A stretch of 64,000 bases of DNA, taken from positions 5,602,501-5,666,500 of the forward strand of contig OX335651.1 of the NCBI GenBank assembly GCA_946894095.1, written 5' to 3'. Numbering within the stretch: the first letter of the stretch is position 1; each line of letters begins with the position of its first letter. Of the stretch, positions 22,173 to 34,627 are shown piece after piece. Source of the stretch: Incurvaria masculella (Eukaryota > Arthropoda > Insecta > Lepidoptera > Incurvariidae). The notes beneath the pieces were generated by a model. It did not search any database. It saw only the letters and a list, made by a program, of their open reading frames with translations, and had not been told where the DNA came from. The translations under genes were made by a program, and so were the position numbers.

Positions 22173-22640
22173 AAAAGGCAACAAACATACTTTTGGAGCC
22201 AAACACTCGGGCACTGTCGACGGACTCAACGGTTCCGAATAATCGCTCGTACTTCTCGAACTTTCCCGGGGAAACTTTAATTCGGGAGAGCGGGTATCGG
22301 AAGAGGCTCGGAAGGCGCGCAGGGCGGCTCGAGAGATGGCGCGGCGTACGCGGCCGCTCCGACGGACGTGGCTGCGAGAACTGGAGTGGCGGTGGCGATG
22401 GTGGTGGCTGGCGTTTCGCTCTCCGTGTGCCGCCGCCGGCACTCCGAGCGCGAGCGTTCGCCGCGAGCGCGCTCGCGTGCGCCCGAGACGCCATTATTTT
22501 TGCATAAAATCGTAAATACAGCATATTTACCTACCTGCACATATCTCGTTGCGTTGCATGTCATTGCAAATTGCTGAGCGCTTAACGATTCGGTCGCAGT
22601 GCATGGCTGTCCTAAATATATTGTGATTTCCACATAATAT
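22173..22640 (-). promoter_or_regulatory. GC-rich, CpG-dense island, possible promoter/5' UTR
   Basis: From about 22230 to 22500 the sequence is strongly GC-rich with many CG and CGCG steps, unlike the AT-rich surroundings. Overlapping long open frames on both strands reflect composition. It lies immediately upstream of the candidate signal-peptide exon, as a promoter or 5' untranslated exon would. Confidence 0.4.
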
Positions 22641-23515
22641 TGTAGATTTAGCTTGACGATGAGAGTTATTTACCTAACTAGGTATTGACTAACGTTCGCA
22701 CTCACTGCTCAATGCACTATAATGGCACATCGTGACGGAACCTTACCTACCCTTTTACTTTCCTTAGTTTGGTGGGATGTAACGATGAAAACTACGTACT
22801 AATGGACGAAAATGAAAGAAATCTGGGCTCAAACTCCTAATTGACATGTCTGTCTACCGCCGAATAGATAAATATTTTTTAACGTTCATACTATGTAGTT
22901 TCAAAATTATACAGTTTTGAGTGTTATCGTAATTTGTCATTCTAATGCTCCATATATTATTGTGTTCAGTTATATAGGTTTTAATTGATGAAGTTGTAGA
23001 GGAAACATTGTAAATATTGTGCTTAAATATAGAAAAATATAACTTTAGATCGTTTACATTAAATATCCGTTAACGTCCTTCGGGTGAGAGTAAATGTTAA
23101 ACTCAATATGGAATGAGAGTGTAAATCTTTTGCTACACATATCACAATCACACGCACATATCAATTGTATAACGATTGCACTTGAGAAAGAGAATCTGAG
23201 GCATTTGTGTGTTCGAGCGTAACTGACAATTAAAAATATCTCAGTATTTAATAATTACATCACTTACAATAAATTTTGTATAACTGCTACTCATTTAATG
23301 AATAGATGTTCTCACAAAAAAGAATTTTACTGTCATCATTATACAGATAGATTTTTCTCAAAACGTTTGGGCGCAAAGCATAATGTTCATTACCATATGA
23401 GTATTTAAACTTGTCGTTGCAGGACGAATGAGTGACGAAAGGATGACGAAACTAATTTACAGAGCAGAAGCGAGTAGAATTTTTGTACCCTGGCGGCCAA
23501 GGAGAACGTATTTGT
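22641..23515. other. Gene-free AT-rich stretch
   Basis: No exon, RNA gene or clear repeat is visible here. Confidence 0.5.
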
Positions 23516-23900
23516 TATGTAACTTGACATGGATGGCTAATACCAAACTGACCGTCAGATATTAGCCTAACACACCACATGGGAACTAGGTGCAATGCCA
23601 GGGCATTCCTTATATTGCTCGGCTACATTGAACTGGATGGAAAATACTGACTGTTTTCATTGCCAATTCGAAACTTGGTTCATTCAATGCGATGGTACCA
23701 ACCCGGGCGGGATTAACCCTGCCACCTAGTAAGTAAAGAAGGGGACCTACAGTTTTACGTGGAATCCGAACCACGACCAGCCTCCACGGTTGAAAATGGT
23801 CACCCATGCAGAGCCCAACCGCGCTCAGAGGTGCTTTACCAAGCTTATCTAATCGCAAGGCGTCGCGCCATTGGGCTACCGATGCGGACATATGCCATGC
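23516..23900 (-). mobile_element. tRNA-headed SINE, near full-length minus copy
   Basis: Read on the minus strand it opens with a tRNA-like head (GTAGCCCAATGGCGCGAC, an A-box-like block), continues through GTAAAACTGTAGGTCCCC, CCGGGTTGGTACC, the TTCCATCCAGTTCAATGTAG block and ends in AGCCATCCATGTCAAGTTAC. It is the same family as 28196-28578. Confidence 0.7.
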
Positions 23901-24002
23901 CATCTGCAAAAGTCAAATCCAATCAATGACAAGAAAATGTGAAAGGTAAAAAAGGTATTCGCTCCATCGTAGGAATAATGTATAACATTCTTTAGCTTCT
24001 AA

Positions 24003-24161
24003 ACCTGGTTTTCACCAAGTGCTGATTTATTTTAATTGACACTTACGGGGCATTAATTATTAAAGTGCTGATTATCTTTTTCCGGTATGGATTGCGAGAT
24101 GGTACAAAAGGCCCTTTTAATGTGAGGACTAAGCTAATCAGTACTTGGTGGTAAAGACCCT
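24003..24161. mobile_element. Short MITE with CACCAAGTGCTGATT termini, copy 1
   Basis: GGTTTTCACCAAGTGCTGATT-type sequence (here GTTTTCACCAAGTGCTGATT) on the left and AATCAGTACTTGGTGG on the right are inverted repeats. The middle (ATTAAAGTGCTGATTATC, GATTGCGAGAT) recurs at 38297-38590. Non-coding. Confidence 0.7.
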
Positions 24162-24593
24162 AACCTAAATATGAATAGAATATCCTTTCTTTATTAAAAA
24201 AAATATTAAATGGAAAATTAGCGCATCAGTAGGAAATAAATTAAAAATGTCTTTTACAAACCTGAATAATAAAAATTGAACGAATCTATAAATAATTTAA
24301 TCTTCAACGGCTTTTAGTGTGTCGGAAAATTCGTGGGCGTTGCTGAACGAGGGACAGAAGGCCCAAATGTCCACAGGCTGTCCTGAAACTTATAGCTTGA
24401 AATTAATGAACTAAGTATTTTTTCCAAATATATTTCTTTAATACTTATTGCATAATCAATGTTATTTATATATATGCTAGCTTTTGCCAGCGGCTTCGCT
24501 CGCTTTAGAAATCGTTTAATGACATCGGAAATGAATATTGTTTCTCCATAAAAGCTTTCAAATGTATCCATCCCAGATTAAAAAATTGATCCC

Positions 24594-24780
24594 GTTTATA
24601 AACGACTTCAAAAAAGGAGGTGCTTCGTCTGTATTTATTTTTTATCGCCGCCAATTGTCAACCGATTTGATTAATTATTTTTCTCATCGTTAGGGTATAT
24701 CTCAGGGGTAGTCCTTTCATAAATTGTATGGAAGAATATCACTGCTCTTAGTGAATGAAGTCGGTTAAATGATTTTTAAA
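24594..24780 (+). repeat. CGACTTCAAAAAAGG repeat, copy 1
   Basis: It starts ACGACTTCAAAAAAGGAGG and ends GAATGAAGTCGGTTAAAT, with TATATCTCAGGG inside. The reverse-orientation relative is at 40168-40352. The ends are themselves inverted (CGACTTC / GAAGTCG). This is a common short repeat type in moths, by recollection. Confidence 0.65.
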
Positions 24781-24868
24781 ACGGTTTTCGTAAATCAACT
24801 TTCTCAACAACTGCACCCGTACCGATAAGTAGGCGTATTCATAACATTTTTGTGCAACAAAGATTACC

Positions 24869-25250
24869 GGCTGGTATGGTCTTCGCTCCTTTAAAAGTTT
24901 GAATGCCCATTGGGGTCTTCAGGCATCTAAATTGGCCCTTGAAACATAATGTGAAGAAGCACCTGGCCGGCCGGTATAGTTTTCGCAGCCCTTCTGAAAG
25001 TTCTAATGCCGATAGGCTTCGTCGCTCAAGTCAATGAGTCCTTTAATCATGGTGTAAAAAATCCCTTGGCAGGCCGGCATAACTTTCGAAGCCACCCTGA
25101 ATGTTCGAAAGCCCATGGGCGCGTTCGGGCACCTCAAGGGGTCCTTTAAACATGGTGTGAAGAAGCACCTGGCTGACCGGCATGGTTTTCGCAGCAACCC
25201 TGAAAGTTCGAAAGCCCATGGGCGTCTTCGGACACCTCATGAGCTCCTAG
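24869..25250. repeat. Minisatellite, about four 100-103 bp units
   Basis: Units start at about 24869, 24969, 25072 and 25175 with GGCCGGTATAGTTTTCGCAG-like sequence and continue through CTGAAAGTTCGAAAGCCCAT, GGGCGTCTTCGG and GTGTGAAGAAGCACCTGG. The last two units are most alike, the first two more diverged. Minus-strand frames (for example PMGFRTFRVA) recur because of the repeat; no protein is claimed. Confidence 0.8.
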
Positions 25251-26220
25251 CCTACGCATATACGCCAAATAACCGCGCTTAACATACAAATAAAAATAAA
25301 TTGGACGTATCTCAAAGCATTTGGGCAGCGTACGCCGATAAAGCGAACGGTTTTTTTTTCCGAATTTGTTTAGAAATAAAAAAATATATGTGAAAGCGTA
25401 TACATATAGTTCCGAAGATTGCGCCTTCAAAAATATTACCTGTTTATGGATTAGTGTATATACATTATTTAGTGTTTTAATCAGTAAACAGTGAAAGAGA
25501 ATATTTAAATAGGAAAGTACTACCTGATGCACTAATTGATTTGACAAAAAGTCTAAAACTGAGACTGTGTTTGTACTGCACTCAATCTTGAGACGGTTTT
25601 AAAGCACTCTTGACATTATCATCAATATATCTTGAGAAGTTCTTGAGAATCAAATGTTTAGTATCCTCAGCTGATACTTGTATGGGTTTGACGTTTTTAC
25701 AAAACTTCGAAGTTCCGTAAACGCCAATTTAGGTTAAGAACTCGGACTGACCATGCAGTATAATGTATGACTCTAAAATAAGCGCCATGAGAGTATGTAT
25801 CACGGAACCAGGCCAATTTTAAATGGGTCTCGATTGAATTATATATTGCCTTTTGGCGCATTGGGGGTCCTGTATATATATGTAATACACGTAGGTACAT
25901 GCGTTTAAATATGTATATATGTTAATCTGTATTCTTCCGCCCACGTACAAGTCCCTGTCTGTACCTTTTATGTTGATAACAAAGGAATCTTAAGATTTAC
26001 GAGAACTCATCTACGTCAAAATGTAGACGGATAGGTTTCATCACTTTGAGTGTATTGTTATCTTAAACCTTAATAACGAAAAAAATCTTTAATTTCATTG
26101 TTTTGCCATAGTTCTGTTTCCTAAAAGTTACAATACATTCCAATACATTGAACAGTATTTAATTGAAATAACACATTAAGATATTTTTAACGTAACTTGA
26201 CATGGATCGATACTTTTTTT

Positions 26221-26460
26221 ATGCAACGTGACATGGATGGCTTGTACTACAAAACTACCGTCATGCCGTCATGGTGTCATTAGGTGCCTTGCCAGAACCC
26301 TTTATGGCCACGGTAACTTTGAACTGGATGGAAAATACTGATAATTTATTTTGCCGCTTCGACCAACTGTTCATCTAATGCGATGATACCAACCGGTACA
26401 GACCCCTGGTAAGAGAAGGGTATTTACAATTTTACACGAATTACCAACCATCGAACAGGT
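26221..26460 (-). mobile_element. SINE fragment
   Basis: It shares ACATGGATGGCT, GAACTGGATGGAAAATACTG, TTGCCGCTTCGACC, GCGATGATACCAACC and TTTACACGAAT with the other SINE copies. It lacks the tRNA-like head. Confidence 0.6.
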
Positions 26461-26724
26461 TATTTATTTATTTATTTAAACACATGACGAATACATACAT
26501 TTCACATAACAGAAAACCAAGGCGTAGAAATGTAGCAAACTTAATTACAATATGGAAAAAAGAAAAAAAAACAGACATTTAATTAACGATAGATGAGTTA
26601 ACTTTCAAATAGCCTTCCAAAAATGTCGTGCACACTCTCTCAAACGTCCTTCTCAGATTTACAAACACATCACATTCAGGTGTTGACAGATTCATCGCAT
26701 TGAACAGCCTTGCATGGTTAGGCC

Positions 26725-26919
26725 ATGGTAAACTAACTCGACGGGTGAACAGGCTAATAAGTGATTCAATCTGACGTTTAATTGCATATTGTATCATGCT
26801 ATCAAACGACGACGTGTAATTCAGCGAAGTGAACTGAAATTGACCAGTTAGCATGGTACGTAATGCCACTAACCGTTAGATTTAATCACCCACTTGCCTG
26901 TTCACACGGCGAGTGGTAA
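26725..26919. mobile_element. Foldback MITE with GGGTGAACAGGC termini, copy 2
   Basis: CTCGACGGGTGAACAGGC on the left pairs with GCCTGTTCACACGGCGAG on the right. The interior shares TGACGTTTAATTGCAT and AAGTGAACTGAAATTGACC with copy 1 at 19862-20045. The 96-codon minus frame crossing this region is therefore repeat-derived. Confidence 0.75.
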
Positions 26920-27099
26920 CCCCTCTGGTCGCATTCGTGCAATGCACTTATTTAACTCGGAAAGAGAAAGAAAGTGGTGAAGGAATAGGTGGGGGAACCA
27001 TCCTCTAGCTTGACAAACTTGGTCATTTCCGTAGCTTTAACATATACTACTAGCGACTTTTCAGTAAAGAGTGAATGTTTTTTTTTCTAGTTTTTTGAA

Positions 27100-27377
27100 C
27101 CAACGGAACAATATTACTAAGCCTTCGCTGTCCATCCGTCCGTCCATCCGTCTGTCACAGGACTGTATCTCATGAACCGTAAGAGATAGGCATCTGAAAT
27201 TTTCACAGAGTGTGTTTATATTTTTCCGCTATAACAACAAATAGGTAAAATTTAAAAATAATACAAATTAAAGGGGGCACCCATTCAAGAGACGTGTGAC
27301 GTGTTTTTTTGTGTTAAATCTTGTACGATGGTACGGAACCCTTCACGCGCGAGTCCGACTCGCACTTGGCCGGTTTT
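27100..27377 (-). mobile_element. Family A element, minus copy
   Basis: Minus-strand reading: AAAACCGGCCAAGTGCGAGT, GGGTTCCGTACCAT, a TTAATTTG/T-rich middle, GGTTCATGAGATACAG, a GGAC microsatellite and GCGAAGGCTTAGTAATATTG. The distal GGTACGGAACCC end is degraded. Confidence 0.75.
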
Positions 27378-28190
27378 AAGCCAATCGCAAACTGGAATCC
27401 TCGCTACTCTAGCTATGCATAATATCTTGGAAAGTTTTCAAGTAACAATCAATTGATGGCGCCGCGGGCGCGCGCGGCGGTCGGGACCGGTGTTCCTGAA
27501 AGTCGTTAAGGCGTCCCGAACTTTGCATAGAGCTTTTCCTTGTCATGTTCGGGTAACAGCCCCGCCCCTCCCCCCTCCTCCACCCGCCCCTCCACGGTCG
27601 CGGTGACCCGCCGTGCCATGCGGTTGGGATTTTGTCGCACACATATTACGGTAAGATTAGGAGGCACGTTTTCCGTTCACTGTTGTCCTGTCACAAATAT
27701 TCATTTATTGCAGGGTGTCAGTTCTTGGAAACCCGCGCTCGAGAATCGGGAATCGTTCAGTTGAGAAAACCGCATTTACATCGGTTGACGATCGGTTTTC
27801 TGGGCGGAAAGATTCCGGAGCACGGTATTACAGTGATTCGAGGATTTTTGTCGAGAAGAACGCCTAAACCGCTATAAAGACGGTTTTCCCGACTGAAATA
27901 TTCCTGAATCCTGAGCATAGAATTCCAAAAATAGGCTTACTGATTAAATCTTCAGAGTTGTCATGGATCAAATAAATAAATAAATATAAATTATAATACG
28001 GGGAAGTAAACTAAAATCTTAGACTACTTTAAGTGTGTAACCTATGTTATAAATCGCCTGCTTACCACAGTTATAGTTTTGGCAAGTGATTTACAATATA
28101 GTTTAAAAATAAGTCGTTATCTTGAAGAAGATAAAGACTTTTTCCAGTCCTTTGACTGCTTGCACACAATACCTCATACAACATACTATG
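27378..28190. other. GC-rich patch and decayed palindromic repeat, no gene recognised
   Basis: Positions 27455-27620 are GC-rich with pyrimidine runs (CCCCGCCCCTCCCCCC). Beyond 27720 the sequence contains partly palindromic pieces (AACCGCATTTACATCGGTTG, CGGTTTTCTGGG / CGGTTTTCCCG). No exon structure was found. Confidence 0.35.
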
Positions 28191-28195
28191 AGCGG

Positions 28196-28578
28196 CTTGT
28201 AGCCTAGTGGCGCGGGGACTGGCCTAGCGAACCAGAGGCCTGGGTTCAATACCGACATGCACCACTATCTTTATCATTCCGAGTTCGATAAGTGCATTTC
28301 GTCACGAATGCGAGCTGCTCCATGGTTCGGAACCCATGTAAAACTGTAGGTCCCATACTAGGTGGTAGGGTTTAAGCCCGCCCGGGTTGGTACCATCGCA
28401 TTGGATGAAAAGATGGTCGAAGCGGCAATGAAAAATTGTCCGTGTTTTCCATTCAGTTCAATGTAGCCGTGTTCGTAAAGGGAAGGTCCTGGCATAGCAC
28501 CAAATTCCTTCGGGAATGTGGTGTATTGGGCTAATATCATAACGGTAGTTGTGTGGTATTAGCCATCCATGTCAGGTC
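28196..28578 (+). mobile_element. tRNA-headed SINE, full-length plus copy
   Basis: The head at 28196-28260 looks tRNA-derived: A-box-like TAGCCTAGTGG and B-box-like GGTTCAATAC about 35 nt apart. The body carries TGGTTCGGAACCCATGTAAA, ACTGTAGG, CCCGGGTTGGTACCATCGCA, TTCAGTTCAATGTAGCCGTG, GGAAGGTCCTGGCATAGC and ends GCCATCCATGTCAGG followed by an A-run. About 380 bp; it serves as the reference copy for the many fragments in this window. Confidence 0.78.
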
Positions 28579-29206
28579 GCAAAAAAAAACTAATATTTCA
28601 AATACGAACGTTTGTGAGGATAAATGGATGCGTGTTACTCTTCTACGCAAAACTAATGAACGGATTTGGATTAAAAAATAATATGTATAATGTAAATTAG
28701 AATATACTGAGGAAGAAAACTTAGGACTTCATTTCTTATGCAATAAACCCTTTGATAACTATTTTTTTAATCGTTACAAAATTTTTTTGTTTTTTTACCA
28801 AAATACTTTTCAGAGCTACCATTTATATGAAAATGGTTTTAATTTTGATGCATTTAAAACGGCCCATCTGTAGTATATGTAACACTAGATAAGACCGCCA
28901 TCATTAATAAGTATATTTGATCCATTTTGATTGAGGGCCATTTGATAATTGAGAATAGATCCCTTTAAAGTCGTTACACCGGTGTACCGCCAAATAATAA
29001 ATAAGAGCTTGTGGCAACAGTCCCGAATTAATTTTTCATGTAAATGTGGTTGGTGAGAACTTCTCGTATTTTAGAGGTACTATTTCGTCATTATATTCAC
29101 AACTAGCTGAGGTACCCAGCTCCGCTCGGGTGAATATCATTTTGGAATTATGTGGGGCTGAATTATTTCCCGAATGAAAAGTTGCCCGAAATCAAATATA
29201 TAAATA

Positions 29207-29472
29207 AAAAAAAATAACCGACTTCAAAGAAAAAGCACTAAAAAGTAAAAAATAATGTTCATTTTTGTAGTTACGATTTCTGTTATTTTTTGAGGCGGCG
29301 TCAGCCGGGCACGCGCTGCGCCAATCAAGAGAACCTAACCGAATCTAACCTAACCTAACCTAACCTAACCTTGGCTGACATCGACTCAAAAAATAACAGA
29401 AATCGTAACTACAAAAATGAACATTATTTTTTACTTTTTAGTGCTTTTTCTTTGAAGTCGGTTATTTTTTTT
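29207..29472. mobile_element. Foldback element with a telomere-like centre
   Basis: The arms 29207-29306 and 29373-29472 are near-perfect inverted repeats of about 100 bp (AATAACCGACTTCAAAGAAA ... and its complement; the arms differ mainly at their inner ends). The 66-bp centre holds a GC-rich block (GGGCACGCGCTGCGCC) and about five CCTAA units (29334-29371), the insect telomere motif. Non-coding. Confidence 0.85.
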
Positions 29473-30984
29473 GTTAATTTTTTTTTATTTGTTAATTTTT
29501 AGTGAATCTGAAGTACACTTACTAATTTGTACACGTCCTTTCCAATAAAAAAAGAATCACCGAAATCGGTTGGCGTTATATTGAGTTATTCGTCCATTTG
29601 TCGCGCACACCTTAATACAAATTTAAGACTTTTATGATTTTCTCATGGATATCATTGTCAGAACTTAACCAAATTAAAATGGGACCACTTGGGAAGCACT
29701 AGCTAAATATATATCACATAAGCACTAGAAAATAATCATCAAAATCGGTTCACCCAGGAAAAAGTTATGAGGTAACAAACATAAAAAAAAAAACAAAAAA
29801 AACAAAAAAACAACAACAGCGAACAATCTTCTGACTAGCCCAGCGGGTGATCCTGCACAGTTTGGAATTGCGATAAGAAACCCAGACATTTTCATTTGAA
29901 ATATCAGTGGAAGAAATTATGATATTTTTAAAGATGTTTTCAAAAGCATGTGACGCCAGAACCTCTTTGCACTGGCACTGATACATTGAAATGGATGGAA
30001 AACACATACAATTTTCGATGCCGCTGTAATTATTTTTCCTTTATTGAAATGGTACGCATTATACTACGCTTACGTGAATAGGGGCCTTAAATCTATGACT
30101 TGTTTAATTTGCTACTGAACTAAAACCTAAGGCGTAAGAACGAAATTGATTTTAGAAGAATTTTTCAATATGTGAATTTAAAAAAAAATGCTGAAAAAAA
30201 ACGAGCAATGATTATTATTTTAAGAAAAGAATATTTCGAACATTTACGAAACCGATAACGCAATAATATTTACACTAGAAGAGCTTTAATTAAGGCCGCA
30301 CAAACTTCTAGAGACTACCGTCACTGGCACTTTACATGAGCAACATTTAGTATGTGCAACTAACAACACACTAATAATTCGATAATTTAAATTCACATCG
30401 ATAATTCAAACTATCTTAAGTAATATCACAAACTTATTACTTGATCAGCGGATTGGACAGTAAAAACAATTCATATAGCATCAACTTGAAAACAGTACAC
30501 GTTAATTTAATAAAAAAATCTGTAAAAATAAAATTGCCAATCAGCCCACGAAAGTTTTTTTTCTGGTTTGAGTCTAGCCTTGCACTGTACTTATAAAGTA
30601 ATTCTTTTTACAGCTTTATTTCCGTAATAAATGTATCCTTGCTTCTCGGTTGATTCTACAAACATAAAACCTTTGCTAAATTTACTTAATATAATTGATT
30701 ACATAAATAATATAAAAATAATAAATAAATATTTGTATATTATTATCTCATGTCGCAACTCTAACTCTTGAAATTCTGAATTCTTGAATTTCTTGTGATT
30801 CACCTGTGACTCACCGGTGAATCAAAAAACTTTCTTACTCATGAATAATAGCCACGAGTCACCCTTGTCCTTTTCTCGTCAAACTCATCAAACTATCATC
30901 ATATATGTTTACATGAATTGTTTTCAGCCGAAAAATTGGCAACATTGGACATACAAAACCAACGGAGATATTTCATTGAGTTGT

Positions 30985-31259
30985 TTTTAGGGTTCCGTAC
31001 CCAAAGGGTGCCAGCGGAACCCTATTACTAAGCCTCCGCTATCCGTCCGTCCGTGAGGGCTGTATCTCATAAACCGTGATTGGTAGGCAGCTGAAATTTT
31101 CACAGAATTATAACAACGAATAGATAAAATAACAAAATAAAAAAAATAAAGGGGGACCTTATTTTATTTTTATACAAAAAAATGGATTTTGTTGTGTTAA
31201 GTATTGTACGATCGTACGGAACTCTTCGTGTGCGACAATTCGCACTTGGCCGGTTTTTT
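30985..31259 (-). mobile_element. Family A element, minus copy 2
   Basis: TTTTTAGGGTTCCGTACC at 30985 and ACTTGGCCGGTTTTTT at its far end show a full-length copy in reverse, with CTATCCGTCCGTCCGTGAGG microsatellite remains and the TATCTCATAAACCG block. Confidence 0.8.
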
Positions 31260-31480
31260 CGTTAGATACTTGCGCCAGCGATCCGTCGGCCGAGGGAACC
31301 CGCCAGCGCCGGGAGCATCGAACGAGAAGGTCGCCGCGGCGTAACACACGCTCGTAACGTAACGTAACGCGACGTAACGAACGTAAGGCGACGCGACCTC
31401 GCCGCGGACCGCTCCGCCTGCGCCGAGAGTGGGTGAAATGATTGGACAGCTCTGGGGACGTACTCGGTAGGACATATCGA
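31260..31480. other. GC-rich patch with GTAAC repeats
   Basis: Next to the family A copy lies a GC-rich patch with CGTAACGTAACGTAACGCG-type short repeats (about 31351-31387). Open frames cross it on the minus strand but show no known motif. It may be a promoter region or a fragment of another repeat. Confidence 0.3.
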
Positions 31481-32615
31481 CTTTTATTTTTTTAATAAAA
31501 ATATAATTGTCATTTCATTATGTACTAACCATTAAGGGCTCTCTAGTCGAAATGGCCCGACTTAAATCAACCTCGTGAATCAAACTTAAACATTTTCGTC
31601 CAAGCCCCAAAATGTACTTTCACCAAATATCCTGCTCCTTTCTTTTCAAAAGATATAAGCCATTTTCCACCTATTGCCCTTTGTATTTGTATTTTTTCAG
31701 ATTACTTTTCTATTTCTATTACTTATTCTAATTACCTTAAAATACCATTCGAAGCGATTCATTCTTTGGTTCGGGATTCTCTCAAATGATGAACTTTGTG
31801 AGGCGAGTTCCAGACGCTTGCTACGAAATGCTTTATTTACGTCCGCTACGCGCTGCGCGGCTCAGTTATTTATCCCGTGTCGTAGCATACTCGGGACACG
31901 GGGTCTACGAAAATTCGTAGCTGCCTCCTCCGTGGCGGCGTAGCGCGGGAGAGGTGTTTTGTTATGAAAGTAGTTAACATATTTTTGACAGTAAATGTAC
32001 TAATGTTAAGTACATCTGACGCTTTAACAAAGGCTCGGAAGTGGTGTACCGACTTAGATATTAATAATATTTTAGTGTAGAAAACTTACTTATTATATTA
32101 TTATTAAAATGTTTTCGGATAGACAGTTTTATAAATCGCTTACTTCTTTATGTCGACGTTTCATCCACCGCATTGTGGACTTCTTCAGGACTCAAGGACT
32201 CAGGACCAAGTTGAAACAATTGCAGTAGAATGGCACTACATCCCACGCTTGGTCCGAGAATCCATTGAGATTTCAAGGCATCACAACTTTAACAGAGATG
32301 ACAGCATGAAACTTTCACCGTCGTGGTGGGCTTAACAGGTCGGGACCTATAGTTTTACGGGGATTCCAAGCTATGAAGAAATTAATTTTATTTCAAATTT
32401 TTATCTGGTCTCAGTATTGGGATCCAAAGGCTCATGCTCTCGATTACGTGCCTTCTTGTTCAGTTTTTGATGAATGATGTAACCATATAAGTTGCGTGCT
32501 CCAGGACTAAGCCTCTCGCTCCTCTCATCTTCGTAACTGGACCGGTTCCGAGTCGTGACTTCACCACGACGCAACACTGCAAGCGCATCATTGGCTTGAA
32601 CCGATGCAGTAAGAT

Positions 32616-32842
32616 GAAAAACCGGTCAGGCACACGAAGGGTTCTATACCAGCGTACAAGATTTAACCCCAAAAAAATACGTTTTTTATTTTTATGGCGG
32701 CAATGGCCATACATACTCCGTGAAAATTAAAACTTTAATTGCGGTTCATGAAAAAAGCCCGCTGACAGACGAACGGACAGACGGACGGACAGCAGAGGCT
32801 TATTAATAGGGTTCCGTTGGCACCTTTTGGGTACGTAACACC
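32616..32842 (+). mobile_element. Family A element, degraded copy
   Basis: It has AAAACCGGTCAGGCACACGA, AAGGGTTCTATACC, a GGAC-type microsatellite (about 32767-32792) and GGGTTCCGTTGGCACC, but the 3' end GGTACGTAACACC is mutated. Confidence 0.7.
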
Positions 32843-33063
32843 ACAAAGCGTGTATTTACCTAAAACTTTACATGATATTGCTTAACACACAATATAATAT
32901 CCAAAACTAAATATTTGAAAGATTCTCAGGTGAAATTTCCAAACATATTGTAGGTATAAATACTGTTTTAATATAATAGGTTAGGGTGTATAGAACCATA
33001 TTCGGTTCTAGATAAAACGGCTAATTGCAGGAACGAAAAAAAAATCGATGTTTGTAACCTTAA

Positions 33064-33605
33064 GGTGGCCCACCCCGGCGGCCTCAACTCATTCGCGGGC
33101 ACTGTACAAAACCGTGCTGTTGCGCTCTGGGACCTACTCTGTTTCTAAGAATAAGACAGACTCCGTGATGAGGAAGATGTAACCTGTCCACAAAAAAGAC
33201 AATGTGCATAGTGTATGATTTGGTAAAATTTACGAAAATTTTACTTTCAAAACGACTTATAGCTAAAAATAAACCACGACCACTGTAGTCAAAAATCTAA
33301 CAAAAACCAAATAGATTATAAATCTTGATTAAATAAGCTATGTCTGATGACTAATATTTTTAAAATGTTCTTACTTTATCATTGCGTAATCCACCTCCAA
33401 AGTTATTGTATAAAACGCGCGAAAAATCCGAACTTTCGGACGTTATAACTTGGAAACCAAACACAATTTTGCAATGCCAATGGTCATCAGACATCTACTT
33501 CAATCAAATAAAGCTATTTTGAGCAAAATTTTGGATCTCTGACAAGAAATATAGGCGTGATCTTCTTTCCCCTTTTGTATGGGGAGATGAGCGGGTTGGG
33601 CCACC
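33064..33605 (-). mobile_element. TTAA-flanked MITE, copy 2 (reverse)
   Basis: 542 bp between TTAA at 33060-33063 and 33606-33609, in reverse orientation to copy 1. The termini are GGTGGCCCA and TGGGCCACC. Confidence 0.88.
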
Positions 33606-34045
33606 TTAAAGGACATTCTTCTCTTCAATGCAGCTGACAAGTAAGTGATACAATACAGATAATCCCATGAACCGTTGCTTCAAAAATCGATCGTGCTAAG
33701 TCAATCTAAACCCACACCAAAGCATTAATAATGAGGTAATAGGCATTTTCGATCAATGCTGACCTTGGTGTCGCCTGCTGAGCCTAGGACATTACAATCA
33801 AATTAAATAAACGTGGCCGGAAATTAGATCTCGAATCGATTTCAAGTGTTTAAAGGCGCCGTCATTTGTTTGACATAAAACCATTTCATGGTGATTCAAT
33901 GTGGTTAAACCAATAGATAGATATAGGAGTTCTTGTAATTTCAGTGGGTCCAGATGACAATGAAAATGTTGCAGAAAAAAGGGTTATTTATTCGAATTGT
34001 CCAAAACACTAAAAATCGTATCGTTTCATATGACTCTTCTGACAA

Positions 34046-34395
34046 TGTTTTTTATGGAATTACATGGATGGCTAGTACCTACTACACCTACTGCCATGTT
34101 CTACATAGGAAATACTAGCCACCCTCGGAATTTCCTAGCATTGCACGGTTATATTGAACTGGATTGAAAACACGCAAAAATTAAATTGCTTCTTTGACTA
34201 TCTTACCATCTTCATCGTACCAACCCGGTTGCAACGAACCCTACAACGTAGTAAGTAGAAAAGGGAACCTACAGTTTTACGTGGAATCCGAACCACTCCC
34301 AGCTTCAGTGGCCGAAAATCGTCACAAATCCCGACCACGGTCAGAGTTCCATAACTTCGATAATCGAACGACAAGGCCACCGAGGCTCATGCTCA
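34046..34395 (-). mobile_element. tRNA-headed SINE, minus copy
   Basis: It shares TTACATGGATGGCTAGTACC, GAACTGGATTGAAAACACG, GTACCAACCCGG, CCTACAGTTTTACGTGGAAT and CCGAACCAC with the family. The head region at 34320-34395 is diverged. Confidence 0.65.
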
Positions 34396-34627
34396 GATAA
34401 ATATATCTTGTGCCACTTTAAGGTCTTTTAGTTTGGGCTGCTGTGATGCATCTCTTCAATTCTCTTCGATTTTGTTAAGTGCATTTCTAAATACCGGTGA
34501 AGGATTTTTGCAAGGATTCAGTAATTCATTATTAATCGGAGGTGCTTGCACGGGACCGGATAGCAATACTTTCACATGAACGACATCCATAAACGACAGA
34601 AGGGTAATTTCACTAAACCATCGTTAA

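Noticed and set aside
25003..25240. Two minus-strand frames with repeated PMGFRTFRVA-like peptides
   Set aside because: They are readings of the 100-bp minisatellite in shifting frames rather than a repeat protein.
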